Positions 20,244 through 28,153 of a stretch of DNA of 64,000 nucleotides are shown one piece after another. Position 1 is the stretch's first letter, and every line of letters starts with the position of its first letter. Made by a program: the position numbers and the translations under genes. The notes below the pieces were generated by a model that made no database searches, was not told the origin of the DNA, and saw only the letters and a list, made by a program, of their open reading frames with translations. Source of the DNA: Coriobacteriia bacterium (lineage in GTDB: Bacteria > Actinomycetota > Coriobacteriia > Anaerosomatales > PHET01); NCBI GenBank assembly GCA_034370385.1, contig JAXMKZ010000059.1:124001-188000 (forward strand). The letters are read 5' to 3'.

Positions 20244-21893
20244 CTACTTCGAGGCGGGCTCGTCTTCGACCTCGGCAGCAGGCTCCTCTTCAGCCTCGGG
20301 CTCGTCGGCGGGCTCCTCGTCGGCGGTCGCGATGATCTCGACGACCGAATCGACCTCGCCGTCGCCGTCGGTGTCCACAGCGGCTACGACCTCGATCAGA
20401 TCGACTTCGCCGTCAGCGTCAAGGTCGACCGAGGTGACGATCATGTCAGGCTCGCCGTCGCCATCGGTGTCGCTGATGGTCACGATCTCGACGATGTCGG
20501 GCTCGCCGTCACCATCAAGATCCGTTGAAGTCACCATCGTGTCAGGCTCGCCGTCGCCGTCGGTGTCGAGGACCGCGATCATCGTGTCAATCTGGCCGTC
20601 ACCGGTCGTATCGGCAAGGGTCACCATAGTATCGGGGTCGCCGTCACCGTCGGTGTCGAGAACCGCAACGACCGTGTCGGCCTCGCCGTCGCCATCAGTG
20701 TCGAGGACTGCCACCGCACCTTCAGAAGCGTCCTGGCCGTCCTCGCCCTCCTCGGGCTCGGTGGCTCCGGTGATCTCGATCTCGATACCAAGAGTCTCGG
20801 CGGCCGAGCGCATTGAAAGCGAGATACGGCGGCGCTCGGTGTCGACGTCCATGACCTTGACGTGGACCTTCTGCCCCACGTTCGCCACCTGGTCGGGCGT
20901 CTCGACGTGGCCCTTGGCCATCTCCGAGATGTGTACCAGACCCTCGATGCCGTCACCCAACTCGACGAAGGCGCCGAACGGCACGAGCTTGGTCACGGTG
21001 CCCTCGATGATCGAACCGATCGGGTAGTTCTGTACAAGCTGCTTCCAGGGATCCTCGGTCGTCTGCTTCAGGCCGAGCGAGATGCGCTCACGCGAGAGGT
21101 CGACGTCGAGCACCTGCACGTTGACCGGGTCGCCGACTTTGACGACCTCGGAGGGGTGATTGACGTGGCTCCAGGACAGCTCGGAGATGTGCACGAGGCC
21201 GTCGATGCCGCCGAGATCGACGAACGCACCGAAGTCCACGATGCTCGAAACGGTACCGGGCAGGATCATGCCCTTCTGGAGCTTGCCGAGAATCTCGGCG
21301 CGCTCGTGCTTGCGGCCCTCTTCCAGCACCACGCGGCGCGAAAGGACGACGTTGTTGCGGTTGCGGTCCATCTCTATGACTCTGGCCTCAAGGCGGCTAC
21401 CGAGATAGGTAGAGAGATCCTTGACGCGGCGAAGGTCGACGAGCGAGGCAGGCAGGAAGCCGCGCAGACCGATATCGATGATGAGACCGCCCTTGACGAC
21501 CTCGATGACTTCGCCCTCGACGTCTTCGCCGGACTCGAACATCTCCTCGACCTTATGCCAGGAGCGCTCGTATTCGGCGCGCTTCTTGGAGAGGATGAGC
21601 CGCCCGTCCTTGTCCTCCTTCTGGAGAACCAAGGCCTCGATCTCGTCGCCGACCGACACGATCTCTGACGGACTGGCATCCTTGCGGATGGACAACTCGC
21701 GGGCGGGGATGACGCCTTCGGACTTGTAGCCGATGTCGAGCAGGACTTCGTCGCGCTCGACGCGAACGACCTTGCCGTTCACCAGATCGCCATCATCAAA
21801 CTCGGTCAACGTACCGTCGATGAGTGCGTTCATCTCTTCGTCGGTGTAATCCGTCAGCTCGATGATGGTGCCTTGCTGCTCTTGGTCGCTCAC
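20244..21893 (-). CDS. rpsA: ribosomal protein S1 with DxDxDG repeat tail
   Basis: A 549-aa protein. Four S1 RNA-binding domains, the usual actinobacterial number, occupy residues ~30-375 (e.g. GLVHISELSWSHV and GLVHISEMAKGHV in domains 3 and 4). The tail is not typical. Residues ~393-519 contain eight tandem units of about 15-17 residues built around LDTDGDGEPD, resembling the calcium-binding loops of thrombospondin type 3 or dockerin repeats. A Glu/Pro/Ala-rich acidic end follows. I prefer the GTG at 21893 (AAGGGG 8 nt upstream) over an ATG 39 nt earlier. The S1 part brings mRNA to the 30S subunit; the tail's role is unknown. Confidence 0.95.
   Translation of the reverse strand: MSDQEQQGTIIELTDYTDEEMNALIDGTLTEFDDGDLVNGKVVRVERDEVLLDIGYKSEGVIPARELSIRKDASPSEIVSVGDEIEALVLQKEDKDGRLILSKKRAEYERSWHKVEEMFESGEDVEGEVIEVVKGGLIIDIGLRGFLPASLVDLRRVKDLSTYLGSRLEARVIEMDRNRNNVVLSRRVVLEEGRKHERAEILGKLQKGMILPGTVSSIVDFGAFVDLGGIDGLVHISELSWSHVNHPSEVVKVGDPVNVQVLDVDLSRERISLGLKQTTEDPWKQLVQNYPIGSIIEGTVTKLVPFGAFVELGDGIEGLVHISEMAKGHVETPDQVANVGQKVHVKVMDVDTERRRISLSMRSAAETLGIEIEITGATEPEEGEDGQDASEGAVAVLDTDGDGEADTVVAVLDTDGDGDPDTMVTLADTTGDGQIDTMIAVLDTDGDGEPDTMVTSTDLDGDGEPDIVEIVTISDTDGDGEPDMIVTSVDLDADGEVDLIEVVAAVDTDGDGEVDSVVEIIATADEEPADEPEAEEEPAAEVEDEPASK
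20335..20715 (-). repeat. tandem repeats encoding the DTDGDG tail of S1
   Basis: Eight imperfect 45-51-bp units encode the calcium-loop-like motif DTDGDGxxD and variants (DTTGDG, DLDGDG, DLDADG). The repetition could expand or contract by recombination or slippage. Confidence 0.8.
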
Positions 21894-21934
21894 TTCGTGG
21901 ACCCCTTCCAAACACGGGGCCCCAGCGTTCATGT

Positions 21935-22010
21935 CCGTCGCCTACAGAGTCGTCGCCTACGTAGTAGTCCGTCGCCTACAGGTGCCTACATGTCCTCGGG
22001 GGCCTACAGT
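21935..22010 (-). repeat. GTAGGC repeats in the rpsA leader
   Basis: Five copies of GTAGGC (minus strand; plus-strand GCCTAC starting at 21940, 21955, 21974, 21984 and 22002) lie just upstream of rpsA. Three extend to TAGGCGACG. The remaining stretch to 22173 holds a TATAGT hexamer (about 22045) and a 14-bp palindrome at 22126-22139, but no gene that I can see. Confidence 0.6.
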
Positions 22011-22173
22011 GTCACGGCGCCAGCGGATTCTGGCGCACCGACTGATAACTATAGCTTCTTGGAAGCTCGAGCGCCAGAGCCACGCGTCCGGGTGTAGCCA
22101 TAGCCGAGAGCAGACCTTCGTGTGCCGGTCACGTGACCGCGCGCAACGAGGGTGCGCTGCGGCACCTACGGCC

Positions 22174-22416
22174 CTAGAAGACCACCCACACGAACACCGC
22201 CAACGCGGACGCGACCATCAGGACGCGGGTGCCTCGCACAAGGGCGGCGTAACCCCGCTGATAGTCCCAGACCTGACGCGGGCGGAGCGTGCGCAGGGTC
22301 TGACGCGTGCCACACGAAGCGACGAAGACGGGGCCAGCCCAGAACAAGCACGCGAGTCCTGCGACGAACAGAGAAAGATGCCCGATCTGGACCATCGAAA
22401 CTGCTTCTGCAAGCAT
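22174..22416 (-). CDS. small two-helix membrane protein, unknown function
   Basis: An 80-aa protein, MLAEAVSMVQIGHLSLFVAG at the start, with one hydrophobic helix near residues 10-34 and another at the extreme C-terminus (VLMVASALAVFVWVVF). No family was recognised. The ATG at 22416 has a strong GGAGG 8 nt upstream; an upstream start (22452) would run through the operator-like palindrome and is unlikely. The palindrome 17 bp before the start suggests control by a CRP/FNR-family regulator. It is downstream of polA on the same strand but apparently has its own control region. Confidence 0.7.
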   Translation of the reverse strand: MLAEAVSMVQIGHLSLFVAGLACLFWAGPVFVASCGTRQTLRTLRPRQVWDYQRGYAALVRGTRVLMVASALAVFVWVVF

Positions 22417-22432
22417 GAACTGAACCTCCGTA

Positions 22433-22450
22433 GTGTGATGTACATCACAC
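22433..22450. promoter_or_regulatory. CRP/GlxR-type operator palindrome
   Basis: GTGTGATGTACATCACAC is an 18-bp perfect palindrome containing TGTGA-N6-TCACA, and it matches the actinobacterial Crp/GlxR consensus TGTGAnnTAnnTCACA. It lies 17-34 bp before the start codon of the small membrane protein, so it would overlap the leader or promoter and most likely acts in repression. The cognate regulator is not in the window. Confidence 0.6.
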
Positions 22451-22512
22451 ATCCTACTCGCTCACACGGGGGAATCAAGACCCGACTACGAAGCAGCGCA
22501 ATCGGTCGATCG

Positions 22513-25206
22513 TCACTTGGCGGATGCCCAGTCAGCGCCGCTCGCGACACTCACGTCAAGCGGAACCGCCAGATCGGCGACCCCGCTCATCGCCTCTCGC
22601 ACGAGTAGCGTCAGCCGCTCGACCTCGCAGAGCGGAGCCTCGAAGACGAGCTCGTCGTGCACCTGCAACACCATGCGGCTGGCCAGCCCTTCCGTTCGCA
22701 GTCGGCGGTCCACCTCGAGCATGGCGAGCTTCATCACGTCGGCCGCGCTGCCTTGCATCGGGTGGTTCATGGCGGTCCGCTCGCCGAAGGAGCGCACGTT
22801 GTAGTTCGACGAGAGCAACTCGGGAATTCGCCGCTTGCGACCGAACATGGTCACCGCGAACCCGTCACGGTGCGCGGAAGCGACGGTCTCATCGAGGTAG
22901 AGCCGAACGCGGGGGTAGGCCGCGTAGTACCTGTCGATCATCGCTTGGGCCTCTGCGTTGCCGATCTTGAGCGAGTCAGCGAGCCCGTGAGCCGTCTGAC
23001 CGTAGACGATACCGAAGTTGACGGCCTTGGCCCGCGCGCGCATCCCCGGCTCGACCGCTCCGACATCCACCCCGAAGACGCGCGCGGCGGTGGCGGCATG
23101 GAAGTCCGCACCACTGGTGAACGCCTCGATCAGGCCTTCGTCTTCTGACAGATGCGCGAGGATCCTCAGCTCGATCTGGCTGTAGTCAGCGCTCACCATG
23201 ACATCGTCTTCGGCCGCCGGGACGAATGCGGCACGGATCTTTCGGCCGAGTTCGGTTCGCACCGGGATGTTCTGCAGGTTCGGATTGCTCGATGACAGGC
23301 GCCCGGTCGCAGCGACGGTCTGGTTGAAGCTCGTGTGCAGACGTCCGTCACCTCCGAGCATCCGCGGAAGCGCCTCGAGGTAGGTGCTCGTCAGCTTCGT
23401 GAGTTCGCGGTAGGCCACGACCTTCTGCGCAATGGGGTGCAGTGGTGCGAGGGTGGCCAGAACGCTCGCATCCGTCGAGTACCCGGTCTTGGTCTTCTTC
23501 TGCGTGGGCAGCCCCAGCCGGTCGAAGAGGACTTCGGCCAGCTGCTTGGGTGAGTCGATGAGGAACTCTCCTCCCGCCAGCGTGTGGATCTCGTCGCGCA
23601 AGGCGGCTGTACTCTCGCGCGCCTCGACGGCGAGCCGCTCCAACACCGCGGTATCCAGCCCGACTCCGGTGCGCTCCATACGCGCCAGAACCGGTACCAG
23701 CGGCAACTCGATCCGCCGCAGCACTTCGAGCGAACCATCCGCCTCAAGCCTGAGCTCCAGCTCATCGGCCAGGTCAACCGAGGCGCGAGCAGCCGCGGCA
23801 GCATCGGGATACTCCTGCGTCGTCGCAGGAATCGGCCTGTTCAGGTAGTCGGCTGACAGACTGGCGAGGCCGTAGTCCGAACGGTTCGACTCGAGTAGGT
23901 ACGCCGCGATGCCGACGTCGAACAGGCGCGCGGGGTCGACGTCGAGCCCCGCGTGATCGCACGGCTGTGACTCGTCGGCGGGGCAGATCTCGTGAATCAG
24001 CGCCTTAGCGTCGGACGTAGCCACCCGTGCCCGGGAGAACAGCTCTGCCAACGTGCCCTGCGCAGCGTCACCACTTACGATCGCGACATCAGCCGGTCCC
24101 GCGATAGCGAGGTCCCGCTGATCGTCGAAGAGCGTCTCGCACGCCTGTCCGAAGGCGACGCCGAGTCTCGTTGCGTCCGGCGCCGCGAGCCACTCGTCCA
24201 GCCGCGACGTGGCCTCCGAGCCGGTCAGGCAGGGGGAGGACCTGCTCGGTTCGGCGGCGGCGGTTTCGATGGCGGCGCCTGCTCCCGGTACGTCACCCAC
24301 CAAGATCCCGTCGCTCGGCGCGCCGGCGCCACGCAGAGCCATCGCGCGTTCCAGCAGCGAGGTGAACCGCAGGGCGCCGAACGCCTCGGCGACACGCACA
24401 GAATCGAACTGGCCGAACGTCACGGCTTCGAGGTCGAGCTCGATGGGCACATCGCACGCGATGGTGGCGACCGTCCGACTTGCCCGTGCCGCGCTCTCGA
24501 ACTCGACGAGATTGGCGCCCACCTTGCCGGGCACCAGCCCCTGCCGGGCAGCGTCGAGCACCGCGTCGAGGGTCCCGTGCTCTTGGAGCAGCTTGGAGGC
24601 GGTCTTCTCGCCGACCCCGGGCACCCCGGGGATGTTGTCGCTGGTATCGCCCTTCAGGCCCAAGTAGTCGGGCACCTGCGCCGCGGTAACCCCATAGCGC
24701 TCGAACACATCATCGGGACCGAGGATGGCGATGTCGGTGATCCCCTTGCGCGTGGTCACGACGCGCACGTTCTCTCCGACCAGCTGAAAAGCGTCGCGAT
24801 CACCGGTCACGAGCAGCATGCGCAGCCCGCTAGCGTCTCCCCTGCTGGCGAGCGTACCGAGGATATCGTCGCCCTCCCAGCCCTCGATCTCGACGATGGG
24901 AACGTCGAGTGCTTCGATGAGCGTCTTGACCATGGGGAACTGCGCGCGAAGCGCCTCGGCGGTCGGCGGGCGATGCACCTTGTACTGTGCAAGCGCCTCC
25001 GTTCGAAAGGCCGGCTTGCCCCGGTCGAAGGCCACGACGACGCCATCCGGTCGAACGTCTGCGATCAGCTTCAGAAGCATCGAGAGGAATCCGAATGCGG
25101 CATTGGTGGGCCGCCCGTCGGGCGCCGTCATCGTCTCGGGCAATGCGTGGAAGGCGCGATGGAGCAGGCTGTTGCCATCGATCACGGCAATGGTGCGCTG
25201 GGGCAT
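22513..25206 (-). CDS. polA: DNA polymerase I
   Basis: An 897-aa repair and Okazaki-fragment-processing polymerase. The N-terminal 5'-3' exonuclease domain (residues 1-~290) contains VIDGNSLLHRAFHALPE, DVPIVEIEGWEGDDILGTLA and GDTSDNIPGVPGVGEKTA. The middle 3'-5' exonuclease-like domain looks degenerate. The polymerase domain has VSADYSQIELRILAHLS (motif A), RAKAVNFGIVYGQTAHG (motif B) and LQVHDELVFEAP (motif C). The ATG at 25206 with AAAGG upstream gives the conserved N-terminus; an in-frame extension of 106 residues is not conserved-looking. The gene is transcribed divergently from the methyltransferase gene. Confidence 0.97.
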   Translation of the reverse strand: MPQRTIAVIDGNSLLHRAFHALPETMTAPDGRPTNAAFGFLSMLLKLIADVRPDGVVVAFDRGKPAFRTEALAQYKVHRPPTAEALRAQFPMVKTLIEALDVPIVEIEGWEGDDILGTLASRGDASGLRMLLVTGDRDAFQLVGENVRVVTTRKGITDIAILGPDDVFERYGVTAAQVPDYLGLKGDTSDNIPGVPGVGEKTASKLLQEHGTLDAVLDAARQGLVPGKVGANLVEFESAARASRTVATIACDVPIELDLEAVTFGQFDSVRVAEAFGALRFTSLLERAMALRGAGAPSDGILVGDVPGAGAAIETAAAEPSRSSPCLTGSEATSRLDEWLAAPDATRLGVAFGQACETLFDDQRDLAIAGPADVAIVSGDAAQGTLAELFSRARVATSDAKALIHEICPADESQPCDHAGLDVDPARLFDVGIAAYLLESNRSDYGLASLSADYLNRPIPATTQEYPDAAAAARASVDLADELELRLEADGSLEVLRRIELPLVPVLARMERTGVGLDTAVLERLAVEARESTAALRDEIHTLAGGEFLIDSPKQLAEVLFDRLGLPTQKKTKTGYSTDASVLATLAPLHPIAQKVVAYRELTKLTSTYLEALPRMLGGDGRLHTSFNQTVAATGRLSSSNPNLQNIPVRTELGRKIRAAFVPAAEDDVMVSADYSQIELRILAHLSEDEGLIEAFTSGADFHAATAARVFGVDVGAVEPGMRARAKAVNFGIVYGQTAHGLADSLKIGNAEAQAMIDRYYAAYPRVRLYLDETVASAHRDGFAVTMFGRKRRIPELLSSNYNVRSFGERTAMNHPMQGSAADVMKLAMLEVDRRLRTEGLASRMVLQVHDELVFEAPLCEVERLTLLVREAMSGVADLAVPLDVSVASGADWASAK

Positions 25207-25290
25207 GTGACGCCTTTCGGGAAGATACCGATTCAGTGCGAGGTGACCCGCACTTCCGAGTGTACCCGAGCCACCCGACACGGAGGCGCG

Positions 25291-25863
25291 ATGGGGTTCT
25301 TCAACTGGGCCGCCCCGGTGTTCCACCGCTTCGCCAATCGCTGGAGCGAAGATCACATCTCCGAGATCGCAGATCTCCTGCGCCCGTACGCCGGCCAGGA
25401 AGCGCGGCTGCTTGACCTTGGTGGGGGCACCGGGGCGCTGGCCGTCCGGCTGGCCGATGCGCTGCCTGCGACGGTCACCGTGCTCGACCCTGCGCCCGAG
25501 ATGCTGCGCTACCTTCCCCAGCACGAACGCGTCACAGGCCTCGTGGGGGTCGCCGAGTCGCTGCCGTTTCCCGACGGCTCGTTCGACCTGGCAGTGGTCT
25601 CAGACGCGTTCCATCACTTCCGCGATCAGGACGGCGCCGTTGCCCAGATCGCTCGCGTGCTGAGGCCGGGCGGGGCGCTCTTCATCCTCGACTACGACCC
25701 TGACGCGATCCGGTTCATCGTGTGGGCAGAGCGCGTGCTGGGCGAACCAGCGGCCTTCTTCCGGCCCGCAGACCTGTGCACCTATCTGGCACAGCGGGGG
25801 GTATCGGGCACCTGTGTGCCCACGTCAGCGCGCTCGTACTACTTCTTGGGCGAGAAGGGCTAG
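25291..25863 (+). CDS. class I SAM-dependent methyltransferase
   Basis: A 190-aa methyltransferase of the UbiE/type-11 kind. It shows motif I LLDLGGGTGALAVRLA (about residues 39-54), a motif II-like acidic residue in VTVLDPAPEML, LPFPDGSFDLAVVSDAFHHF and the post-motif VLRPGGALFILDYDPD. The ATG at 25291 is preceded by CGGAGG. Upstream in-frame sequence lies antisense to polA and is ignored. The substrate cannot be told; there is no biosynthetic cluster around it. Confidence 0.88.
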   Translation: MGFFNWAAPVFHRFANRWSEDHISEIADLLRPYAGQEARLLDLGGGTGALAVRLADALPATVTVLDPAPEMLRYLPQHERVTGLVGVAESLPFPDGSFDLAVVSDAFHHFRDQDGAVAQIARVLRPGGALFILDYDPDAIRFIVWAERVLGEPAAFFRPADLCTYLAQRGVSGTCVPTSARSYYFLGEKG

Positions 25864-25876
25864 CGCGTCTGGCGCA

Positions 25877-26542
25877 CTACGCGTTCCAGAGGTAGCCCAC
25901 GTTGCGCACGGTGTCGAGACGGCGCGACAACTCAGCGCCCAGCTTCGCGCGGATGCGTCGAATGTGGACGTCGACCGTACGAGAGCCCCCGTAGTAGTCA
26001 CTTCCCCACACCCGACGTAGCAGGACCTCACGCGAATACGTACGTCCGGGATGGGTGAGCAGAAAGGCGAACAGCGCGTACTCGAGGTAGGTGAAATCGA
26101 TGGGTTGACCATCGATGTGCGCCTGATACGTGGCCAGATTAAGCGTCAGGTTCTCGACGCGGATGAGCTCCTGACGCGCAACCTCTTCACCGGGCCACAG
26201 CAGGTTGCGAACCCGCACGGCCAGTTCCTCAGATGAGCTTCCGCGAACGAGAAAGTCACTGGGCATCTGCACGGGAAGCCTCATGCTGGAGAGCGCCTCA
26301 CTCTCAACCACCACGAGGAGCTTGACCTCAGCGCCGCCGGACGCCGCATTCTCGACGGCGTGAGTCAGGGCCTCCGGGCTCCTGCCGCCGTCCAGTATCA
26401 CCAGCTCGACGTTTCCGTCGAGGGCGCGCCGGGGAAGTTCGGCCAAGCCGCACTCGACGATCACCACATCCAGGCCGTCGAGCGGCGAGCGGATCCAAGC
26501 CCGCGAGAGGTCGTCATCTGAGACTATGAGCACGTGTCGCAT
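25877..26542 (-). CDS. GlnR-like orphan OmpR-family regulator
   Basis: A 221-aa response-regulator-like protein. The N-terminal receiver is divergent (SDDDLSRAW, LVILDGGRSPE) and lacks a clear phosphorylation pocket; no histidine kinase is adjacent. The C-terminal winged helix (THPGRTYSREVLLRRVWG, YYGGSRTVDVHIRRIR, VRNVGYLW) closely resembles actinobacterial GlnR, which acts unphosphorylated. It lies directly downstream of glnA on the same strand, behind a terminator hairpin. The ATG at 26542 has no ribosome-binding site, but TAGAAT sits 7 nt upstream, so a leaderless transcript is possible. GlnR function is inferred from the DNA-binding domain, the receiver and the nitrogen context. A PhoB-like regulator is the alternative. 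Confidence 0.8.
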   Translation of the reverse strand: MRHVLIVSDDDLSRAWIRSPLDGLDVVIVECGLAELPRRALDGNVELVILDGGRSPEALTHAVENAASGGAEVKLLVVVESEALSSMRLPVQMPSDFLVRGSSSEELAVRVRNLLWPGEEVARQELIRVENLTLNLATYQAHIDGQPIDFTYLEYALFAFLLTHPGRTYSREVLLRRVWGSDYYGGSRTVDVHIRRIRAKLGAELSRRLDTVRNVGYLWNA

Positions 26543-26583
26543 GTGCACGATTCTAGCGCTCCCGTCGCAATCTTGTGGAACAA

Positions 26584-26616
26584 GACGCCGGGCGGAGAGC
26601 TTCCCCGCCCGGCGTC
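26584..26616 (-). terminator. glnA terminator
   Basis: A 12-bp perfect stem (GACGCCGGGCGG at 26584-26595 and CCGCCCGGCGTC at 26605-26616) with a 9-nt loop lies 29 bp after the glnA stop. TTGTTCC follows on the minus strand. Confidence 0.8.
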
Positions 26617-26645
26617 GTTGCCGTCTATCGCTTGCGTTTCGCGGG

Positions 26646-27977
26646 CTAGATCACGCTCAGGTAGCGATCCAGCTCCCACTGAGAGACGTCCTTGATGTAG
26701 TCGGTCCACTCGGCCTTCTTGTTCTTGGCGTAGAACGTGTGGATATGCTCGCCGAGGATCTCCTTCATCGCCTCTGACTTCTCGAACCACTCAATGGCCT
26801 CGCCGAGGTTACGCGGCAGGGTCTTGATGCCAGCGGCCTCGAGCTCGGCCGGCGTCATCTCGAAGATGTCGTTGGTGGCTTCAGGCATGAGCTCGAGCTT
26901 CTCCTCGATGCCCTTCAGACCGGCGCCCAGCATGACGGCGAAGGCGAGGTACGGGTTGCACGAGGGGTCCGGCGAACGGAGCTCGATGCGGGTTGCGGCC
27001 TCCTTGCCGGGCTTGTAGAGCGGCACGCGAACCATCGCGGAGCGGTTGGCCTGCGCCCATGAAACGTACACGGGAGCCTCGTAGCCAGGAACCAGTCGCT
27101 TGTACGAGTTCACGAGCGGGTTGGTGATGGCACAGAACTCAGGAGCGTACTTCAGCAGACCGGCGATGTAGTGGCGGCAGGTGTCGCTCAGGAATCCCGG
27201 CTTGGATGCGTCGTAGAACGCGTTGCCATCCTTGGTGAAGAGCGACTGATGGGTGTGCATGCCTGAACCGTTGATGCCGGCGATGGGCTTGGGCATGAAC
27301 GTGGCATACACGCCGTTGGCCATGGCGACTTCCTTGACCACGAGGCGGTACGTCATGACCGCGTCGGCCATGGTGAGCGCCTCCTGGTAGCGCAGGTCGA
27401 TCTCGTGCTGCGACGGGGCGACCTCGTGGTGCGAGTACTCGACCGGGATGCCCATCTTCTCGAGGGTCAGCACGGTCTCGCGACGCAGGTCGCTCGCGAT
27501 GTCGAGCGGAGTGAGGTCGAAGTAGCCACCCTTGTCGATGATCTGGGTGCCTTCGTCATCTGCGAAGTAGAAGAACTCGAGCTCAGGACCGACGTACATG
27601 GTGTAGCCCATGTCCCCGGCCTTCTTGAGCATGCGCTTGAGAGCATAGCGAGGGTCACCATCGAACGGCTGGCCGTCGGGCGTAGTGATGTCGGCGAAGA
27701 TGCGGCCGACGCCCTGCTCGGACGGACGCCACGGAAGGATCTGGAACGTGGAAGCATCAGGGAACGCGACCATGTCGGACTCCTGGATGCGGGTGAAGCC
27801 GTCGATCGAGGATCCGTCGAAGCCCATGCCCTCCTCGAACGCACCTTCGAGCTCGCTGTCGGTGACGGCGAACGACTTCAGAACGCCGAGCACGTCCGTG
27901 AACCAGAAGCGGATGAACTTGACGTCGCGCTCCTCGACGGTCTTGAGGACATAGTCCTTGTCGAATGACATCGGCAT
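26646..27977 (-). CDS. glnA: glutamine synthetase type I (alpha subtype)
   Basis: A 443-aa enzyme making glutamine from glutamate, ammonia and ATP. GMGFDGSSIDGF, GPELEFFYF, PKPIAGINGSGMHTHQSLF, NRSAMVRVP and ELRSPDPSCNPYLAFA are the beta-Asp-loop, metal, ammonium and ATP-site motifs. The length and the absence of an NLYDLPP-like adenylylation tyrosine place it with GSI-alpha, which is controlled by feedback inhibition rather than by adenylylation. The ATG at 27977 has GGGAGG 8 nt upstream. Upstream lies the repeat element with GAAAC half-sites; downstream is the GlnR-like regulator. Confidence 0.97.
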   Translation of the reverse strand: MPMSFDKDYVLKTVEERDVKFIRFWFTDVLGVLKSFAVTDSELEGAFEEGMGFDGSSIDGFTRIQESDMVAFPDASTFQILPWRPSEQGVGRIFADITTPDGQPFDGDPRYALKRMLKKAGDMGYTMYVGPELEFFYFADDEGTQIIDKGGYFDLTPLDIASDLRRETVLTLEKMGIPVEYSHHEVAPSQHEIDLRYQEALTMADAVMTYRLVVKEVAMANGVYATFMPKPIAGINGSGMHTHQSLFTKDGNAFYDASKPGFLSDTCRHYIAGLLKYAPEFCAITNPLVNSYKRLVPGYEAPVYVSWAQANRSAMVRVPLYKPGKEAATRIELRSPDPSCNPYLAFAVMLGAGLKGIEEKLELMPEATNDIFEMTPAELEAAGIKTLPRNLGEAIEWFEKSEAMKEILGEHIHTFYAKNKKAEWTDYIKDVSQWELDRYLSVI

Positions 27978-28067
27978 ACGTGTGACCTCCCTTTCCCGGC
28001 ACGCCTGTCAGGCGTGCCCGCCGGTGACGTTATTCATACGTCGTGGGCAGCAAGATACACGGTCAAT

Positions 28068-28089
28068 GTTTCGGAGTTGTTTCGGTTTC
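28068..28089 (-). promoter_or_regulatory. GlnR-like box upstream of glnA
   Basis: On the minus strand three GAAAC half-sites occur (28085-28089, 28079-28083 and 28068-28072), the last two separated by exactly six bases. A TATGAA -10-like hexamer lies at 28033-28038, placing the box about 40-60 bp upstream of the presumed transcription start, a usual activator position. Confidence 0.55.
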
Positions 28090-28101
28090 GCCCCGAACGC
28101 A

Positions 28102-28127
28102 GAAGGCCGCCCCAAGAGGCGGCCTTC
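28102..28127 (-). terminator. hairpin terminator of the giant cytochrome gene
   Basis: GAAGGCCGCC (28102-28111) and GGCGGCCTTC (28118-28127) form a perfect 10-bp stem with a 6-nt loop, 27 bp after the giant gene's stop. It is symmetric and could act in both directions; there is no long U-tract. Confidence 0.7.
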
Positions 28128-28153
28128 GCGTGATCTGAACACCAGGGTGTTGC

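Larger units (their letters stand above)
28037..28130 (-). repeat. 94-bp repeat, copy 1 (upstream of glnA)
   Basis: This copy matches 43138-43231 at 85 of 94 positions without gaps, and the last 61 bp (28070-28130) are identical. It contains a 10-bp terminator-like hairpin and the GAAAC half-sites. It lies between the 3' end of the giant gene and glnA. Confidence 0.9.

Noticed and set aside
28037-28130. Glutamine riboswitch (glnA RNA) before glnA
   Set aside because: The upstream element lacks the conserved glnA RNA core as I know it; the half-sites and hairpin explain the sequence better.
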